The notes below the pieces were generated by a model. It did no database searches. It was not told where the DNA came from and worked only from the letters and a program-made list of their open reading frames with translations. From assembly GCF_030272615.1 (NCBI RefSeq), contig NC_081407.1, forward strand, positions 137,708,897-137,772,896: a stretch of 64,000 nucleotides of DNA, given 5' to 3'. The position numbers and the translations under genes are program-made. This stretch comes from Cryptomeria japonica (Eukaryota > Streptophyta > Pinopsida > Cupressales > Cupressaceae). Positions 1 through 11,405 of the stretch are shown piece after piece. Every line of letters begins with the position of its first letter. Positions within the stretch are counted from its first letter, which is position 1.

Positions 1-757
1 AGAGAGAACAAATATTAGTGACAAGGAGGTACCTTGTTGCAAAAATTGGATATAATATCCTCCCTATTGTTGCCTATAATATGACTGATCATGGCCGCAA
101 AACTAGTCCGATTAAGGATGGCTTCTATAGATTGTGATTTGGGAAGCTCGATATAATTGACTTAGATTTCCTCAAATTGAACTTTCTTAGAAGTCGATGA
201 GGTAGGCATAATACCTAATGAGGTATTAATGTGTGATTGTTGATCCATGATTTTTCTATTTTGTGAATGGGTTTGAGGAGGGGACACGAAAAAGGTAGAC
301 ACATATGGATGCAGGATGATGGATGCTAAATGCTAAAGATGAATCTACTGATCGATGTTGTGATGCTAAAGGAATACCTAACAATCGGACGTGATTTGAA
401 ACACCTAATTGATGATTGAATGGATGATATTATTACCTAAGATGAACTTATGTTCCCAAGTGATGGGATAGTTGATGTCAATTGAACCTTTGGATCGAGG
501 TGATGTGGCAAACAACGACAAATAAAACTACTCCAAATAAGATTAGTTTTAGAGAAGGTATGAAAGTGATGAATATATTAGGATGTAGGTGTAATCAACT
601 AAAAGATGTGAGATCAAGAACTAAAGAGATTGATTGGAATTGATTGATTTGGATTGATGGTGATGTGGTTTGGACAAACTAAACAAAATCTAATGGATGC
701 AAGACAGATATGTCGCTACAAGGAAATATGTTTGTTCACAAAAGAGATATTTACAAT
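1..757. other. Flank of the Copia element; no gene seen
   Basis: No ORF or recognisable motif. The stretch is A+T-rich with many GATG and GATT words, like the non-coding interior of the composite element further right. It probably belongs to the older minus-strand LTR element whose LTR lies at about 25389-26198, into which the Copia element inserted. The last five bases, ACAAT, are the likely left target-site copy of the Copia insertion. Confidence 0.4.
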
Positions 758-1199
758 TGTTGGTGTAAATTATGTCTCGTAATTACACTTTACTTAAGTT
801 GACTTAGGATAATGCATTTATAGTAGTTTTCATATGAGACGCTTAGGAAAGTGTACACATAGGGATGATGCATGTAGGAGAAATTCCACCTTTTGTGGTC
901 TTATCTTGTTGTGACATTTCACCTTTGGTGGGTGATCCACCTCTTGTGGAATATTTATTATTTCTCCTACCTACCCTCACCTACCCTTATTTCTCATTGC
1001 GCCACATGTCATCATTGTGTGCTCACATATCCATATGGTCTTGCCTTTATAAGTAGGCTCATCTACATTGTATGTAATGATCTAGTTGATCTTATTTTTC
1101 TCTTGATTAGAATCCAGTTTATTCTTATCAATCTATTTGTCTCTCTCTTGTGCTATTAATTATGCTCTAGATCCTGGCTATATTTGACAAATTCTTACA
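758..1199 (+). repeat. Copia 5' LTR (442 bp)
   Basis: It begins TGTTGGTGTAAATTATG and ends ATTCTTACA, the standard TG...CA ends. It aligns over its whole length with 9211-9220 plus 22760-23192, with scattered substitutions. A TATA box lies about 150 bp before the end. The primer site abuts it. Confidence 0.93.
1047..1053 (+). promoter_or_regulatory. TATA box of the Copia LTR
   Basis: The LTR contains GCCTTTATAAGTAGGC, a plant-type TATA element. The same box is kept in the 3' LTR near 23038-23044 (CCTTTATAAGCATG). It should set the U3/R boundary shortly downstream. Confidence 0.6.
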
Positions 1200-1212
1200 T
1201 GGTATCAGAGCC
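1200..1212 (+). other. Primer-binding site, initiator tRNA-Met type
   Basis: TGGTATCAGAGCC follows the last LTR base with no gap. This is the usual plant Copia PBS, complementary to the 3' end of initiator tRNA-Met. It fixes the LTR end and the element's strand. Confidence 0.92.
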
Positions 1213-3128
1213 ATTGGGGCTTCATTGAGTAGTCTATTTCAAGACATTTTGGAGCATTCTATTTTTCAAATCTAGGGAGTTGCACATTTTGAGGGAATCC
1301 TATGGCGATTTTGACCTCATCGTTGCATGCGGGAGGCTGTTTCCATAAATTTTGAGTATAAATTTGCCTATATTTGGTGAAAAGTGCATTTTGGGCCTTG
1401 GAGGTAAATTTCATTCTATAAGGCTGTACGATACATATTTGTTTAAAAATATATATATATATATATTTTTTCTTTGCGGTATTTTCTTTCAAAATTATTA
1501 TTTTATTCTGCATTGTTTTTTATGTAAATAGTCTTTTATATTATTGAAAAATCACAAAAAAAAATAAAATTGTATTTTTTCCAGGGGAGGCTCCCACCTC
1601 TTGACACCGTACGCCGTACTCTTTTTTTGCAGGGTTTTTTTTGTGGGCCTCACCGCCCTTTACCCTCCCACTAACATCTATACAAGTCTTCAATCCACCA
1701 GCAATTTTGGCCGGCCTGCCGCCGCTTGACCCTTTTCTCCGTTCCTCTGCCGTTGGTTCTCTTCCCGATGGTTTCACAAGCTCCGACAACACATCTGCAG
1801 TGCACAATTGACACTACCTTTTCCGGCTGCCGCCAACACCTTTGAACTGCTGGCTACTTCCTTGTTACCACCGCCACTCTGAGCACAAGTCTCTTATGCT
1901 CTACTCCACCGCTGTCTACCCCTCCTTGGCCGTACCACCACCTACCTTGGTCCCACCGACCGCCTGTCCTCCCTTTGCCAGCTACCTGTCTTCTACAACC
2001 GGTGACTCCCTGTTCTTTGTCGCTGCTCAGCCATCGCCCCTTCACTACTGCTAAGCCACTGTAGGTCCACCACTGACCCTTATCTTATTCGGGAGCCTCT
2101 TGCAACACTGTGCCATGTGGCACCTTATCATTTGCTTAGGCCAACCTTCTGTCAGAAATGTGACATTTTGTTATTTACTGCACTAGAGCCATGCAAGCAC
2201 AACATGGCATCCTGTCACAGGGCCCCACATCATTGCACAGTCACTTGACACATCAGCCAACCATACTGCCAGATCTCTGCCATGTGTTCTAATTGGATTC
2301 GACCGTACTTGTCACACAAATAGGTGAGTCAGCGTGCCACATCAACAAACCGTACATGTCATGCCACATCATCCATTTGTACTGTATGGATGCCACACAA
2401 CAGGGAGGTGAAGTTTTTGTGATGGCTAGATGATCATCAAATTTAATCACATGAAATGCTGGCATCAAAACTGTGTCAGCCCTTTTTAAAAATTTATTAG
2501 CCCTCATTGATGAGCTTTTTGGTTTTGTAGGCCAACTTTGGAGGCCCATAACTTGCTCATTTTAGATCCTTTTTTGGTGCAATTTTTTTTGATTTGGGCT
2601 GATTTTTTGTGCTCTTTGTAGTGGTGGTGGATTTTTTTAATTTTGGTGGATAGTTTTTTCACAATTTATAGTTTTTCACAACTATACATGTCAAATCCTT
2701 GATTTTGTAACTTCAGATGCTTTGTTTGAGCTCATACAACCTCATTTTCAGTTGCCATTTTTTTGAAAGTGCATAATGTTTTGTCTACTTTCACATGGTG
2801 CTATCAGATATTCACCATTTTGAGTGGAAATTGCAATTTCAGTATTTGGTCATTTTTGGCCTATTTGGTACTTATATTTTTCTTTAATCTCAATTTAGAT
2901 AACTTGTAGTATTTGTTGGGGTCTCTTATAGCGTATTTAAGGCAGTTGTAAAGTTGAAATCAGAAGTCCACATTGCCATTTTTTGCAAGTGGATATTATA
3001 CACTCACTAAGTATAAAGTGCCAATTCATCATTTTTTTGGGGGGGGGGGGTTCTTGATTTAGTGAATTTGGGGGGGTGTCTTATGTGATTGTGTCTCTCT
3101 TTTCTTAGCGAGATTTCATTTTTTTGCT
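1213..3128 (+). other. Long untranslated leader of the Copia element
   Basis: About 1.9 kb lies between the PBS and the gag start with no supported ORF. The part around 1580-2560 is richer in C and G than its surroundings and carries short words such as CACATCA and TGCCA again and again. Runs of 11 G (3041-3051) and 7 G (near 3071) precede gag. Short reading frames on both strands here look accidental. Confidence 0.6.
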
Positions 3129-4174
3129 ATGGGTTCTCCTAAATTTCCACTTTTAACTCCACATAACTATGCTTCATGGAAAATTGATGTATGGAGTAAG
3201 CTAATGGAAAAAGGATTGACTCATTATATTGATGGAACTATGACTGCACCAGTTGATCCTAAAGCTGATAATAATTATGGCTATTGGAACATTGAGGAAA
3301 TATATATCAAAGGATCTCATCTTTCACATTGACAAGTTCAAAATGGTTAAGGATGCATGGGATGTCTTGGGAAAATTGTATGGCCAAATTGATGAGATTA
3401 GATGCTATCAACTTGATAATGATCTCACCATGTTGGATCCCAATAACTTTAATACAATCCAAGATTATGTTACCAAGGCAAATGAGCTAAGAGCAGAGCT
3501 GAAGGATTAAGGCATTGACAAGAAGGATGCACAGTTGGTCTACAACCTATTGGGAAATCATCAAAATATGTAGCATTTGTTTCTAGCTTCCAAACCCATC
3601 GCTTGACAATGGGTAGTTCATTCACTATGCCCACATTTGATGCATCACATAAATGTTGATGTTGGAGCAATCAAAGTTGTTGAGCATGGGGATTCTTAAG
3701 TCTTCAAAGTCCAAGGTTTTGGTGGCTAATCAAGAGAATCAAGGAAATGATTCCAACAAGAAGCATAAGCACTTCAAGACTAAGACACAACAAGATAGAG
3801 CACAATCTGCCTCTCCACAACAAAAGGATTCTATATCCTCACCTAAGAGGAAAACATATAAGGACAATCTTTCTTATTCATATTTTAAGAAAAGTGGTCA
3901 TGATGAGCAGCGTTGCCACACCAAGAAGATTGTTGAGTTGATCAACATCCTCAAGAAGAGCAACATTGATTTGCCATCCACTTACAAGAAGAAGGATTCA
4001 TCTCCTTCCCTTTCCTTATAGTAAAAAAGTAAGGGACAAACTCTTTGCGCTACCACAAGTAATGATTCAGGGATATGGCTTCTAGATCCAGGAGCTTCTC
4101 ATTATATGGCATCTTCATATTCTACGTTCTCTTCATTTGATCCTTGCAACATGCCACCGATTTTGATGGGAAAT
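3129..4174 (+). pseudogene. gag: Copia gag and protease start, broken
   Basis: The product would be the capsid-nucleocapsid protein followed by aspartic protease. The start reads MGSPKFPLLTPHNYASWKID, the typical N-terminus of plant Copia Gag (UBN2/DUF4219 type). The frame shifts near 3300 and again near 3550-3650, and there are further stops. The zinc-knuckle place near 3875-3925 keeps GHDEQRC but has lost the two leading cysteines. After a stop at 4019-4021 the same frame continues into WLLDPGASHYMA (4085-4099 for DPGAS), the protease active site with Pro in place of Ser/Thr of the D[ST]G triad. The gene stops at 4174 because a Gypsy element is inserted; its frame resumes at 7891. Confidence 0.85.
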
Positions 4175-4998
4175 TGATGCAGCCATAACTGGTAAACCCT
4201 CAAAGGAGAATTGGCCGGCTTATGTAGAAAGAGTAACACAATGAAAACAACAAGAAAACATAAAAATATTACATTAACAGATCATATCATTTTCTTAAAA
4301 CCTCCGACAACCAACCGATTATCATCATACAATCATCATAGAACCTCCTATAGTCAAACGGTTACATGCAGGCTACAAGCCGGATATAATCCATCCTGGA
4401 CTCTTAGAATCAACCAGATCACTAATCACTAATCTCAATCCCTATTCTGATTTCTACTTCCTCCTCCCTACAAATGATTACATAATACCCTATATATACC
4501 CTCCAGAACATATCTGGGTCGACCATAAAAGATTACATTTACCAATGTAGGAAAATGAAACGTGTAAGTAGGTCGGCCCTAAGACTGAAAGAAATTCTTC
4601 TGAAAAATAACAACCAAGAGGTATGAATCAGCAGGAAGGTCAGACACATGCCAAATAACATTAGACAAGACCCCAAATAGATCCACACACCAAGAAACTG
4701 CTCCAGAAATGAAGGGAAAACCAACTGGTAAGAACAAGAACTATCTTGAAACCTAGAAACAGTCAACCAGGAGTGATAACTAGCTGGAAAAGAATCCAAA
4801 TGAATTGAAAATCTATAATTGAGCACATCAACTATCCTAGAAACCAAAAATAGGATATGCAATGAAAAGCAAGCAACTACTGGCACCTACCGGTAGGAAC
4901 ACATAAAACTAAACATTGAACTGAATAAGAGCTAAACTAAAAAGAAATATTTTTGGTCGATGCAAGATTGCTCATAGACCGGGGATGCTCCTGCATCA
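4175..4998 (-). repeat. 3' LTR of the nested Gypsy element
   Basis: Starts TGATGCA and ends TGCATCA on the plus strand. It is a diverged copy of 7064-7885. On the minus strand it holds GGGTATATATAGGG (about 4489-4502), a TATA-like promoter element. The target duplication GAAAT lies at 4170-4174. Confidence 0.9.
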
Positions 4999-5463
4999 GA
5001 CACCCCAAGTAGAAAGAGATGTTCCATGAGAGGTAACTCATGAACATCAAAAAGGATTCAGGATAAAGACCCCATGCTCATTTATGATCCAAACATCTTC
5101 CTTATCTGCAAACCTCTTCTTTAGCTCCTCCGGGATCTCAAACGGATTCTCTAATCTTTGACTCTCTTTGTTTCTCTTCCTTTTCTTTAGATCTGCATGT
5201 TGTCCCTGCTTGCTGCTCTGCAACTCTGATTTGTTTCTGCCACAAGACTTCATCTGGTTTGTCACATAAGCTTTCTATCATCTAGTTCTATCTATCCATC
5301 AGGCTTATCTGTCAGATCCTTCTGTAAACTCATGCCACCTTTTGGCATAACCTCTGCAACTGGTTTCTCAGTACTGCAAATTTTCTCAAGACTCAGATTC
5401 TTCACCTCCTCTTCTCCTTCAAAGAAGTCAATGTGAACTTCTGCTCATCTTTCTTAGTAGTGA

Positions 5464-7035
5464 TTAGGTTTCTTCTACAACATAAATATCTCTATCAAAT
5501 TGCCTAGGTCTTCCCAACAAGACATGACAAGCACTCATAGATACAACATCACACAAGACCTCATCCCTAAAAGGCCCAATATTAAAATTCACTAAACACT
5601 ATTGCTTTACTTCTAACTTTTGATCATCTTGTAACCAACTTACCTTGTAAGGACAAGGATGCTCAAGCCTCTTCAATCCAAGCTTCACTACCATCTCCTT
5701 AGATACCAAATTATCAGTACTTCCACTATCCACAATAACCTTGCAACACTTACCACCTAATTTGCACACAGTCCGAAAAAGACTCTTTCTCTGACTAGAT
5801 CTGGTATCTTCACTGCTCTACTCCATCATGACTATTCTAAACATAAGGGATTCTCCTTGCTCCGGTGCACAGTCAGTTCCAGTAACTACACCTTTCGGTT
5901 CTTCATTTGCCACACAACTTCTTGCCATTCCCTGCTTACATTCATAAAATCTATGTCCGGTTTCCCCACACTTGAAACATTTGCCAGGAAATTCTCTGCT
6001 GGTACTGCTACTGCCTTTTCTCTATGCTTTTTGTTCTAGTTCTTTACTCTACTTATGTTTTGATTCCTCTTAAATATTCTATTTCTCTGTACTCATCTGC
6101 CCCTTGAATCTCTCCTTCCCTCTAGGGTTATTTGGCTATCTTCTTCTCACCTTCTCCTCAACCTTCAAAGCATACTGGTAAGCTTCTTCAACTGTGGAAA
6201 CCCTCAACATACTCATCTCATCCTGAATGTTAAATGCAAGTCCATTTATGTACCTCACCACCTTCTCTCTGTCCATCTCTCTCTGTCCATATCTAATCAT
6301 CACCTTGTAGAATTCCTCAGTATAGTCTTTCACAGTCATGTTTCTCTATTTCAGGTTCTACAACTTCTTGAACAATTCCAACTCATAGTCTCCCGGTATT
6401 AATTTGGCCATCAATATTGCAACTGTCTGTCTCCACTGGGTGATCTTCATTTCACCATTCTCCACTCTGTCTTTTGCAATTGTTTCCATCATAATTCAAC
6501 ATGCCCTTTCAACTTAGTGTGTGCCAAATAGACTCTCTATGGGTCTTTGACATCCTCAAACTCAAAGTAATCCTCCAACTCTCTGATCTAATCAAACAAA
6601 TCCTCTAGGTTCAACATTCTAGAAAAGTTTGAAACTTCCACTTTATGAACTTTACTCTCTTGCACGACTGCTCAGGAATCTTTCCTCTCTTCTGTCTTCT
6701 GGTCCTTTAGCCTCTTCCACTTCAAGATATTCATAGGCTTCTTCATACTCATCCTCAAAATCCAAGTTCCTTTGCAAACCAACCAATGCATTCTGGATTT
6801 CGTTCCTCACCTCATTCTTGAAGTCCTCCATCATTTGCTCTACTCTCCAGGGGTTCGTCCTTCTAGGTGACATCTCCTCTTTCTCATCGGTGAACTGCCT
6901 CAACTTGACAATCTGACTAATGGTTTCAATTGCCTCTCCTTGGTGATCTATTGAACACACGTACAACCTGCCTCCAATCGATGATCTGTCCACCCAAAGG
7001 AATGCCTCAAGGTTCGCAAATAACTCTTCCACCAA
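5464..7035 (-). pseudogene. gag: Gypsy gag-protease polyprotein, broken
   Basis: This is the Ty3/Gypsy Gag followed by aspartic protease. From the N-terminus there is an acidic segment (7035-6652) and then a Gag core (6339-6136) with YTEEFYK, RYINGL and VEEAYQYALK, typical of plant Gypsy Gag. An intact CCHC knuckle CFKCGETGHRFYEC follows (5938-5979). The protease has VIVDSGSTDNLVS, with DSGST at 5716-5730, then LLGRPRQFDR (about 5480-5530), and ends at a TAA at 5464-5466. Stops and frameshifts separate the pieces, so no full protein can be made. The frame beyond 5464 towards 5000 is open only in fragments and shows no pol domains. The missing pol explains the small size. Confidence 0.85.
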
Positions 7036-7049
7036 CTAGTTCATAACTA

Positions 7050-7061
7050 GCTCTAATATCA
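7050..7061 (-). other. Primer-binding site of the nested Gypsy element
   Basis: Two bases after the 5' LTR, the minus strand reads TGATATTAGAGC. It differs from the tRNA-Met type site TGGTATCAGAGC at two positions. This gives the element its minus orientation, in agreement with the gag strand. Confidence 0.75.
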
Positions 7062-7063
7062 AT

Positions 7064-7885
7064 TGATGCAACCATAACCTGTAAATCCTCAAAGGAGAAC
7101 AGTCTGGCTTATGCAATAAGAGTAACACAACAAAAACAACATAAAAACATAGCAAGATTACATTAATAGATCATATCATTTTCTTAGAACCTCTGACAAC
7201 CAACCGGTTATCATCATACAATCATCATAGAACATCCAATAGTCAACCGGTTACATGCATGCTACAAGCCAGATACAATCCATCTAGGACTCTCAGAATC
7301 AACCAGATCACTAATCACTAATCTCAATCCTTATTCTAATTTCTACTTCATCCTCCCTACAAATGGTTACATAATACCTTATATACCCTCTGGAACATAT
7401 CCGGGTCGACCACAAAAGATTACATTTACCAATGCAGGAAAATGAAATGTGTAACTAGCTTGGCCCTAAGAATGAAAGAAATTCTTCCAGAAAATAACAA
7501 CCAAGAGGTATGGATTAGAAGGAAGGTCGGCCACATGCAAAAGAACATCAGACAAAACCCCAAATAGATCCACATGCTAAGAAACCACTTCAAAAAATGA
7601 AGGAAAAACTAACCGGTAAGCACAAGAACTATCATGGAACCCAGAAACAGTCAACTGGGAGCAATAACTAGCTAGAATGAAATCTAAATAAATAAAAAAT
7701 ATGGAATTAAGCACATGAACGGCCTAGAAACCAAAAATAGGATCTACAATGAAAAGCAAGCAACGATCGACACCTACTGGTATGAACACAAAAAACTGCA
7801 CACTGAACTGAACATGAACTAAACTGAAAGGAAATATTTTTGGTCGATGCAAGATTGCTCATAGACCGGGGATGCTCCTGCATCA
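7064..7885 (-). repeat. 5' LTR of the nested Gypsy element
   Basis: Starts TGATGCA and ends TGCATCA on the plus strand. It matches 4175-4998 along its length. The minus-strand TATA-like GGGTATATAAGG lies at about 7378-7389. The right target copy GAAAT is at 7886-7890. Visible substitutions against the other LTR show the insertion is not very recent. Confidence 0.9.
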
Positions 7886-7890
7886 GAAAT

Positions 7891-8874
7891 CATACATATA
7901 TGAATGTGATTGGGAAATGATCTATTTCCATTGGGGATAACTCCTTCAATGATGTGTTGTGCGTACCCCATTTGACAAACAATCTTCTTTCCATCTATCA
8001 GATCATTCATGGGGCAACAAAGAAAACTATGGAGTTCACACTTGATTGAGCTATCATTAGAGACTTGGAGACTAGAGCTATTATTGCTATAGGGGTGGTG
8101 GATCATGCATCTCAGTTGTACTCCTTTGCCGATTTTGTTCCTATTGATGAGGATGATTCTTCATATGTTGATCACACTTCTTGTGTTGATTCAGTTATCA
8201 AGGAGAACTTTGGGTACTTGAACTTGGGGATTCTCACATGCGAACCCATTCTTGAGCCTTGCATTTCATCTCCTCCTATTGATATCACATCACCTATTGC
8301 ACCTAATGATGTAGATATTGCAACAATTTTGCCTTCTTGTGATTTAGTGCAACATAATATTCCTTGTCTTCCAGCTTCATTTCATTGGGATGACTACTTG
8401 ATAGACATTGCAGGTTTGTTTATGGAGTCCTACATTGTAGATTTGGGAGACATCATTGATGATATTCATCTTCTCTTTATTGAAGATCATCCTTCTTAGA
8501 TTGTTGCGAGGGAACACTCCGACCCTCTTGTTTCATTCCTACATGATCATTCTTTCAAGGTTCACATGATTGAGGATACTTATGTACAACATTCAAAGGA
8601 GGTCTCTTTATCCTTAGAGGAGACATGTGAGTCTTTGGATCTTGTTCTACATTCATCTCCACTAGATCTTGGAGTGCCTTTTTCAGCAATGTGGATCAGT
8701 ACACCTGATTTGAAGGGGGTAACTTTTAGCATCAACATGGGGACACTTGAGCAGATTTTAGAGACTGCGCACATCATGAGTTTTTTTCCTACATCTTCCC
8801 TTCACAATTGGAGAGACTTCATGGATTCACCTTTGGTTTTGTTTCTTCCTAAGGGGAGGAACGTTGGTCAATGA
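7891..8874 (+). pseudogene. Copia polyprotein continued, then an ORF of unknown function
   Basis: This is the same frame as 4022-4174, resuming exactly after one copy of GAAAT. The first about 75 codons fit the region between Copia protease and integrase: FNDVLCVPHLTNNLLSIYQI, then VDHASQLYSFADFVP. After that the expected integrase zinc finger and catalytic core are absent. An acidic stretch of about 240 codons follows that I do not recognise (words such as DIIDDIHLLFIEDHPS and LVLHSSPLDLGVPFSAMWIS). In-frame stops occur near 7922, 8048 and 8498, and the frame ends at 8872-8874. Without those stops it would be one protein fused behind protease. It could be a domain specific to this non-autonomous lineage or simply decayed pol; few pol motifs support the second reading. 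Confidence 0.65.
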
Positions 8875-9210
8875 TCCTGGAGTAGTTTCTTCGTTCAGTT
8901 TCAAGCTTCTACCATTGACACTGATTCTACGTTAAGGGGGGGCTTCATGGTCTCTCTTCTTCTCTCTTATGGGGGGTATTTTCTCCTCACATGAGGTTTT
9001 GTTCTTCTCATACATCATTGTGAGCTTTGTGTGCTTTCATCTATTTTTTTTTGGGGGGGGTTTTCCCATTGGGTTTTTCTCTCTTTCTCCATTCATGAGA
9101 GATTGCATTGCATTTGTACATGGGTACCTAACATGGTCGCCTTGTAGCTAGGACTCATCTTGCATTGTTAACTTGAGTCTACATTCCCCTAAGTTGCACT
9201 TAAGGATGGG
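8875..9210 (+). other. 3' untranslated end of the Copia element with polypurine tract
   Basis: No ORF. GTTAAGGGGGGG (about 8933-8942) and CTTAAGGATGGG (9199-9210) are purine-rich. The second directly precedes the LTR start TGTTGG at 9211 and is the likely primer for plus-strand synthesis. A run of 8 G occurs near 9053-9060. Confidence 0.6.
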
Positions 9211-9220
9211 TGTTGGTATA

Positions 9221-10681
9221 TGTATGTCGAAAATGTGGTATCAACCTGCAGGAGGAGAAAACAATTCAAACACACACATGAAACATTGCATTAGAGGTTA
9301 GAAATCCAAACAAAGCAAGTTAAATGAATCTAAACTCTTTAAATCATTCCATGCTCCTCTATCTCCAAGGATCTTCAAGATTCAAGGTAGCTCTTAGCTT
9401 GGAAGAGCACTTTATTCTTTAAGATGACAACCTAAAGAACGAGATTTATGATTCTAAGATCTAAATGGAATGCAACCAAGATCCTAGTGATGATTTAGAT
9501 GTGAAACTAGGTGATGATATGATGCAAGATATTGATATGAAGCTTAAACTAGTATGAAAATGATACTAAGATAAAGCTAACATGATATATCTAAGATTAT
9601 AATGCTATCAAAATGATCTAACATGCTATTCTATCAAAGAGAGATAACATGCTTAATGTTATGAGACTATAAGTTTGATGCATAAAGACTTGATTGTTTT
9701 GAAGAAGGAATGAGCTCTATTTATAGGGAAAATAGGGCAATGGATGGTCAAGATTGGATAATCTTAACAAGGGCTAGGATTGAAAGTTAATCAATCCATG
9801 TTCATAATTCTCACCAATGAAATGGTGACAATTGTCAACAAGAGACTGCTTGAGAGGAGATGTAAGAAGCATTAAATGCTTGAGAAGACCTCATGGTTAC
9901 CTTAGAAGGTAAGGGTTAAGGTTAGGTTAGGGTTATCCAATGGATAAAGCTTTTACCCAAAGGATAAACTCTTGTGCAAGGGTTAAAGGGATAACCATGG
10001 TCAAAGCAATGAATGCTTGATGAGACCCTTGGGTTAGATGAAGGTTGAGTTAAGAGAAAAAGTCTCTAACCATGCAAGAAGGTTAAGTTAACCATTAATG
10101 GTTTGGAAGACTTTCAAGGTTAACTTGTTGAAGACATAAAGCCTTTAATGGTTTTCAAAGACTTTAAGGGTTTGAGAAGTGACTTCTCTTTGCTTAGGGA
10201 TGTGACAATATTTAGTAGATGGGTTAGGCTAATTTAGAAGGGATTAGAAGAATCTAGAAGGGGGTTTAGAGAGGCAAGTGGGAGATGTAGGAAAATGCAA
10301 GTGGGCGGGGAAAATAGAATTTAATTAAAATAAAATTAATTTATTTCAATTGTGGTTGCAACTTGCTTTTGTAGGCTTTTGCAAGTGGGGGGGATTTTTA
10401 AATAAATTTAGATTTATTTAAATGCAAATGAGATTTTAATTAAATGTAGATTTAATTAAAATGGGAAAGGGGATAAATTGATATTTTTAATTAAATGTGA
10501 ATTTAATTAAAATGGATAGAGGGGGGGGGGGGGGGTATTTAATGAAATGTGAATTTAATTAAATGGCTTAGATAGAAGAAGGGTATATTAATTAAATCTT
10601 AATTTAATTAATGGGAAGAATTAAGAATAATTAAATGAATAAAATTCACTTAATTGATTGTGCAACTTTTAGGTGTCTACA
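9221..10681 (-). repeat. Left LTR of the composite element (3' LTR, minus strand)
   Basis: On the minus strand it starts TGTAGACACC at 10681 and ends CGACATACA at 9221. A polypurine tract precedes the start, so it is a 3' LTR. It shares blocks of roughly 80-85% identity by eye with 21830-22330, but its first 200 bases differ strongly. There is a TATA box on the minus strand (plus 9718-9727). A run of 15 G lies at 10521-10535, and the 10300-10660 part is rich in TTAATTAAA words. Confidence 0.82.
9718..9727 (-). promoter_or_regulatory. TATA box of the left LTR
   Basis: The minus strand reads CCTATAAATAGAGCTC. The same element is kept as CTATAAATAGAGCTC in the right LTR (about 21832-21843). It is mutated to CTATGAATAGAGCTC in the inverted copy near 21145-21155. 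Confidence 0.6.
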
Positions 10682-10698
10682 TTTTGCCCCTCTTTGAG
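10682..10698 (-). other. Polypurine tract before the left LTR
   Basis: The minus strand reads CTCAAAGAGGGGCAAAA directly before TGTAGAC. An almost identical tract on the plus strand at 20217-20233 precedes the inverted LTR. Position and composition fit the plus-strand primer of an LTR element. Confidence 0.75.
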
Positions 10699-11079
10699 TT
10701 AACGTGTGATCACATGTTGATTCAAAGACAATCTTGTCGGATATGATGCCAAAATTTGATCGATATGATGTTGTGTGTCGAAATGTCGATTTGATATGAA
10801 AAGTCGATATGATGCCTCAGATTTGATGAACGATATTGATGATGCTCCAGATATGAAGAATTGATTTGATATGAAACTGATATGAAATTGATGTCGAGAT
10901 TTGATATGATAATGCCCCCTCGGGAGATCGTTTGTGCACAAAAGGCATGAATGATCTCTTGAAAGAAGAAGAATGCTATTTGAAAGATAGAAGAGTGGAT
11001 AGTGATGACATGCATGGGTTTGATAAGATTGATTAGATTGATTGGATTGAGATTAAGATTGATTAGATTAAGATCAAGT
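10699..11079. other. Non-coding 3' interior of the composite element
   Basis: Many GATATGA and TTGAT words and no supported gene. GATAATGCCCCCTCGGGAGA (10911-10930) recurs in reverse near 20080-20105. This shows that both edges of the interior are 3' regions of the same family in opposite directions. Confidence 0.55.
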
Positions 11080-11405
11080 CTAGTTTCAGGTATGACACCT
11101 CCTGTATAAGACATTGATGATCGAGCATCTGGTTTCAGGAATGATACCTCCTGTATAAGACATGGATGATCGAGTGTTTGGTTTCAGGAATGATACCGCG
11201 TGTATAAGACATGGATGATCGAGCATCTGGTTTCAGGAATGATATATCCTAGATAAGAGTTGATCAAAACATCTAGTTTCAGGAATGATATATCCTGTAT
11301 AAGAGCTGATCAAAACATCTGGTTTCAAGAATGATATATCCTATATAAGAGCTGATAAAAAAAAATCTAGTTTCAGGAAAGATACATCTAGTATAAGACA
11401 TGATA
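11080..11405 (+). repeat. Tandem repeat, about 48-bp unit, seven copies
   Basis: Units start at about 11080, 11129, 11178, 11227, 11273, 11320 and 11369. Each has CTGGTTTCAGGAATGATA followed by CTGTATAAGA and a variable GATC-containing link. The copies are 80-95% alike by eye. No coding role is apparent. Confidence 0.8.

Larger units (their letters stand above)
4175..7885 (-). mobile_element. Gypsy-type LTR element with gag-protease only, inserted in the Copia element
   Basis: Two LTRs of 824 and 822 bp in the same orientation start TGATGCA and end TGCATCA, a 7-bp terminal inverted repeat. The 5-bp target duplication GAAAT is seen at 4170-4174 and 7886-7890. Removing the element plus one GAAAT restores the Copia reading frame. 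The interior is only about 2.06 kb and codes on the minus strand for Gag, one zinc knuckle and an aspartic protease. No reverse transcriptase, RNase H or integrase is present. It resembles the short gag-bearing non-autonomous elements described in plants (TR-GAG), with protease retained. Confidence 0.92.

Noticed and set aside
1541-2054. Short frames on both strands in the C/G-richer leader as genes
   Set aside because: No start context, motif or conservation sign, and they lie in the untranslated leader between PBS and gag.
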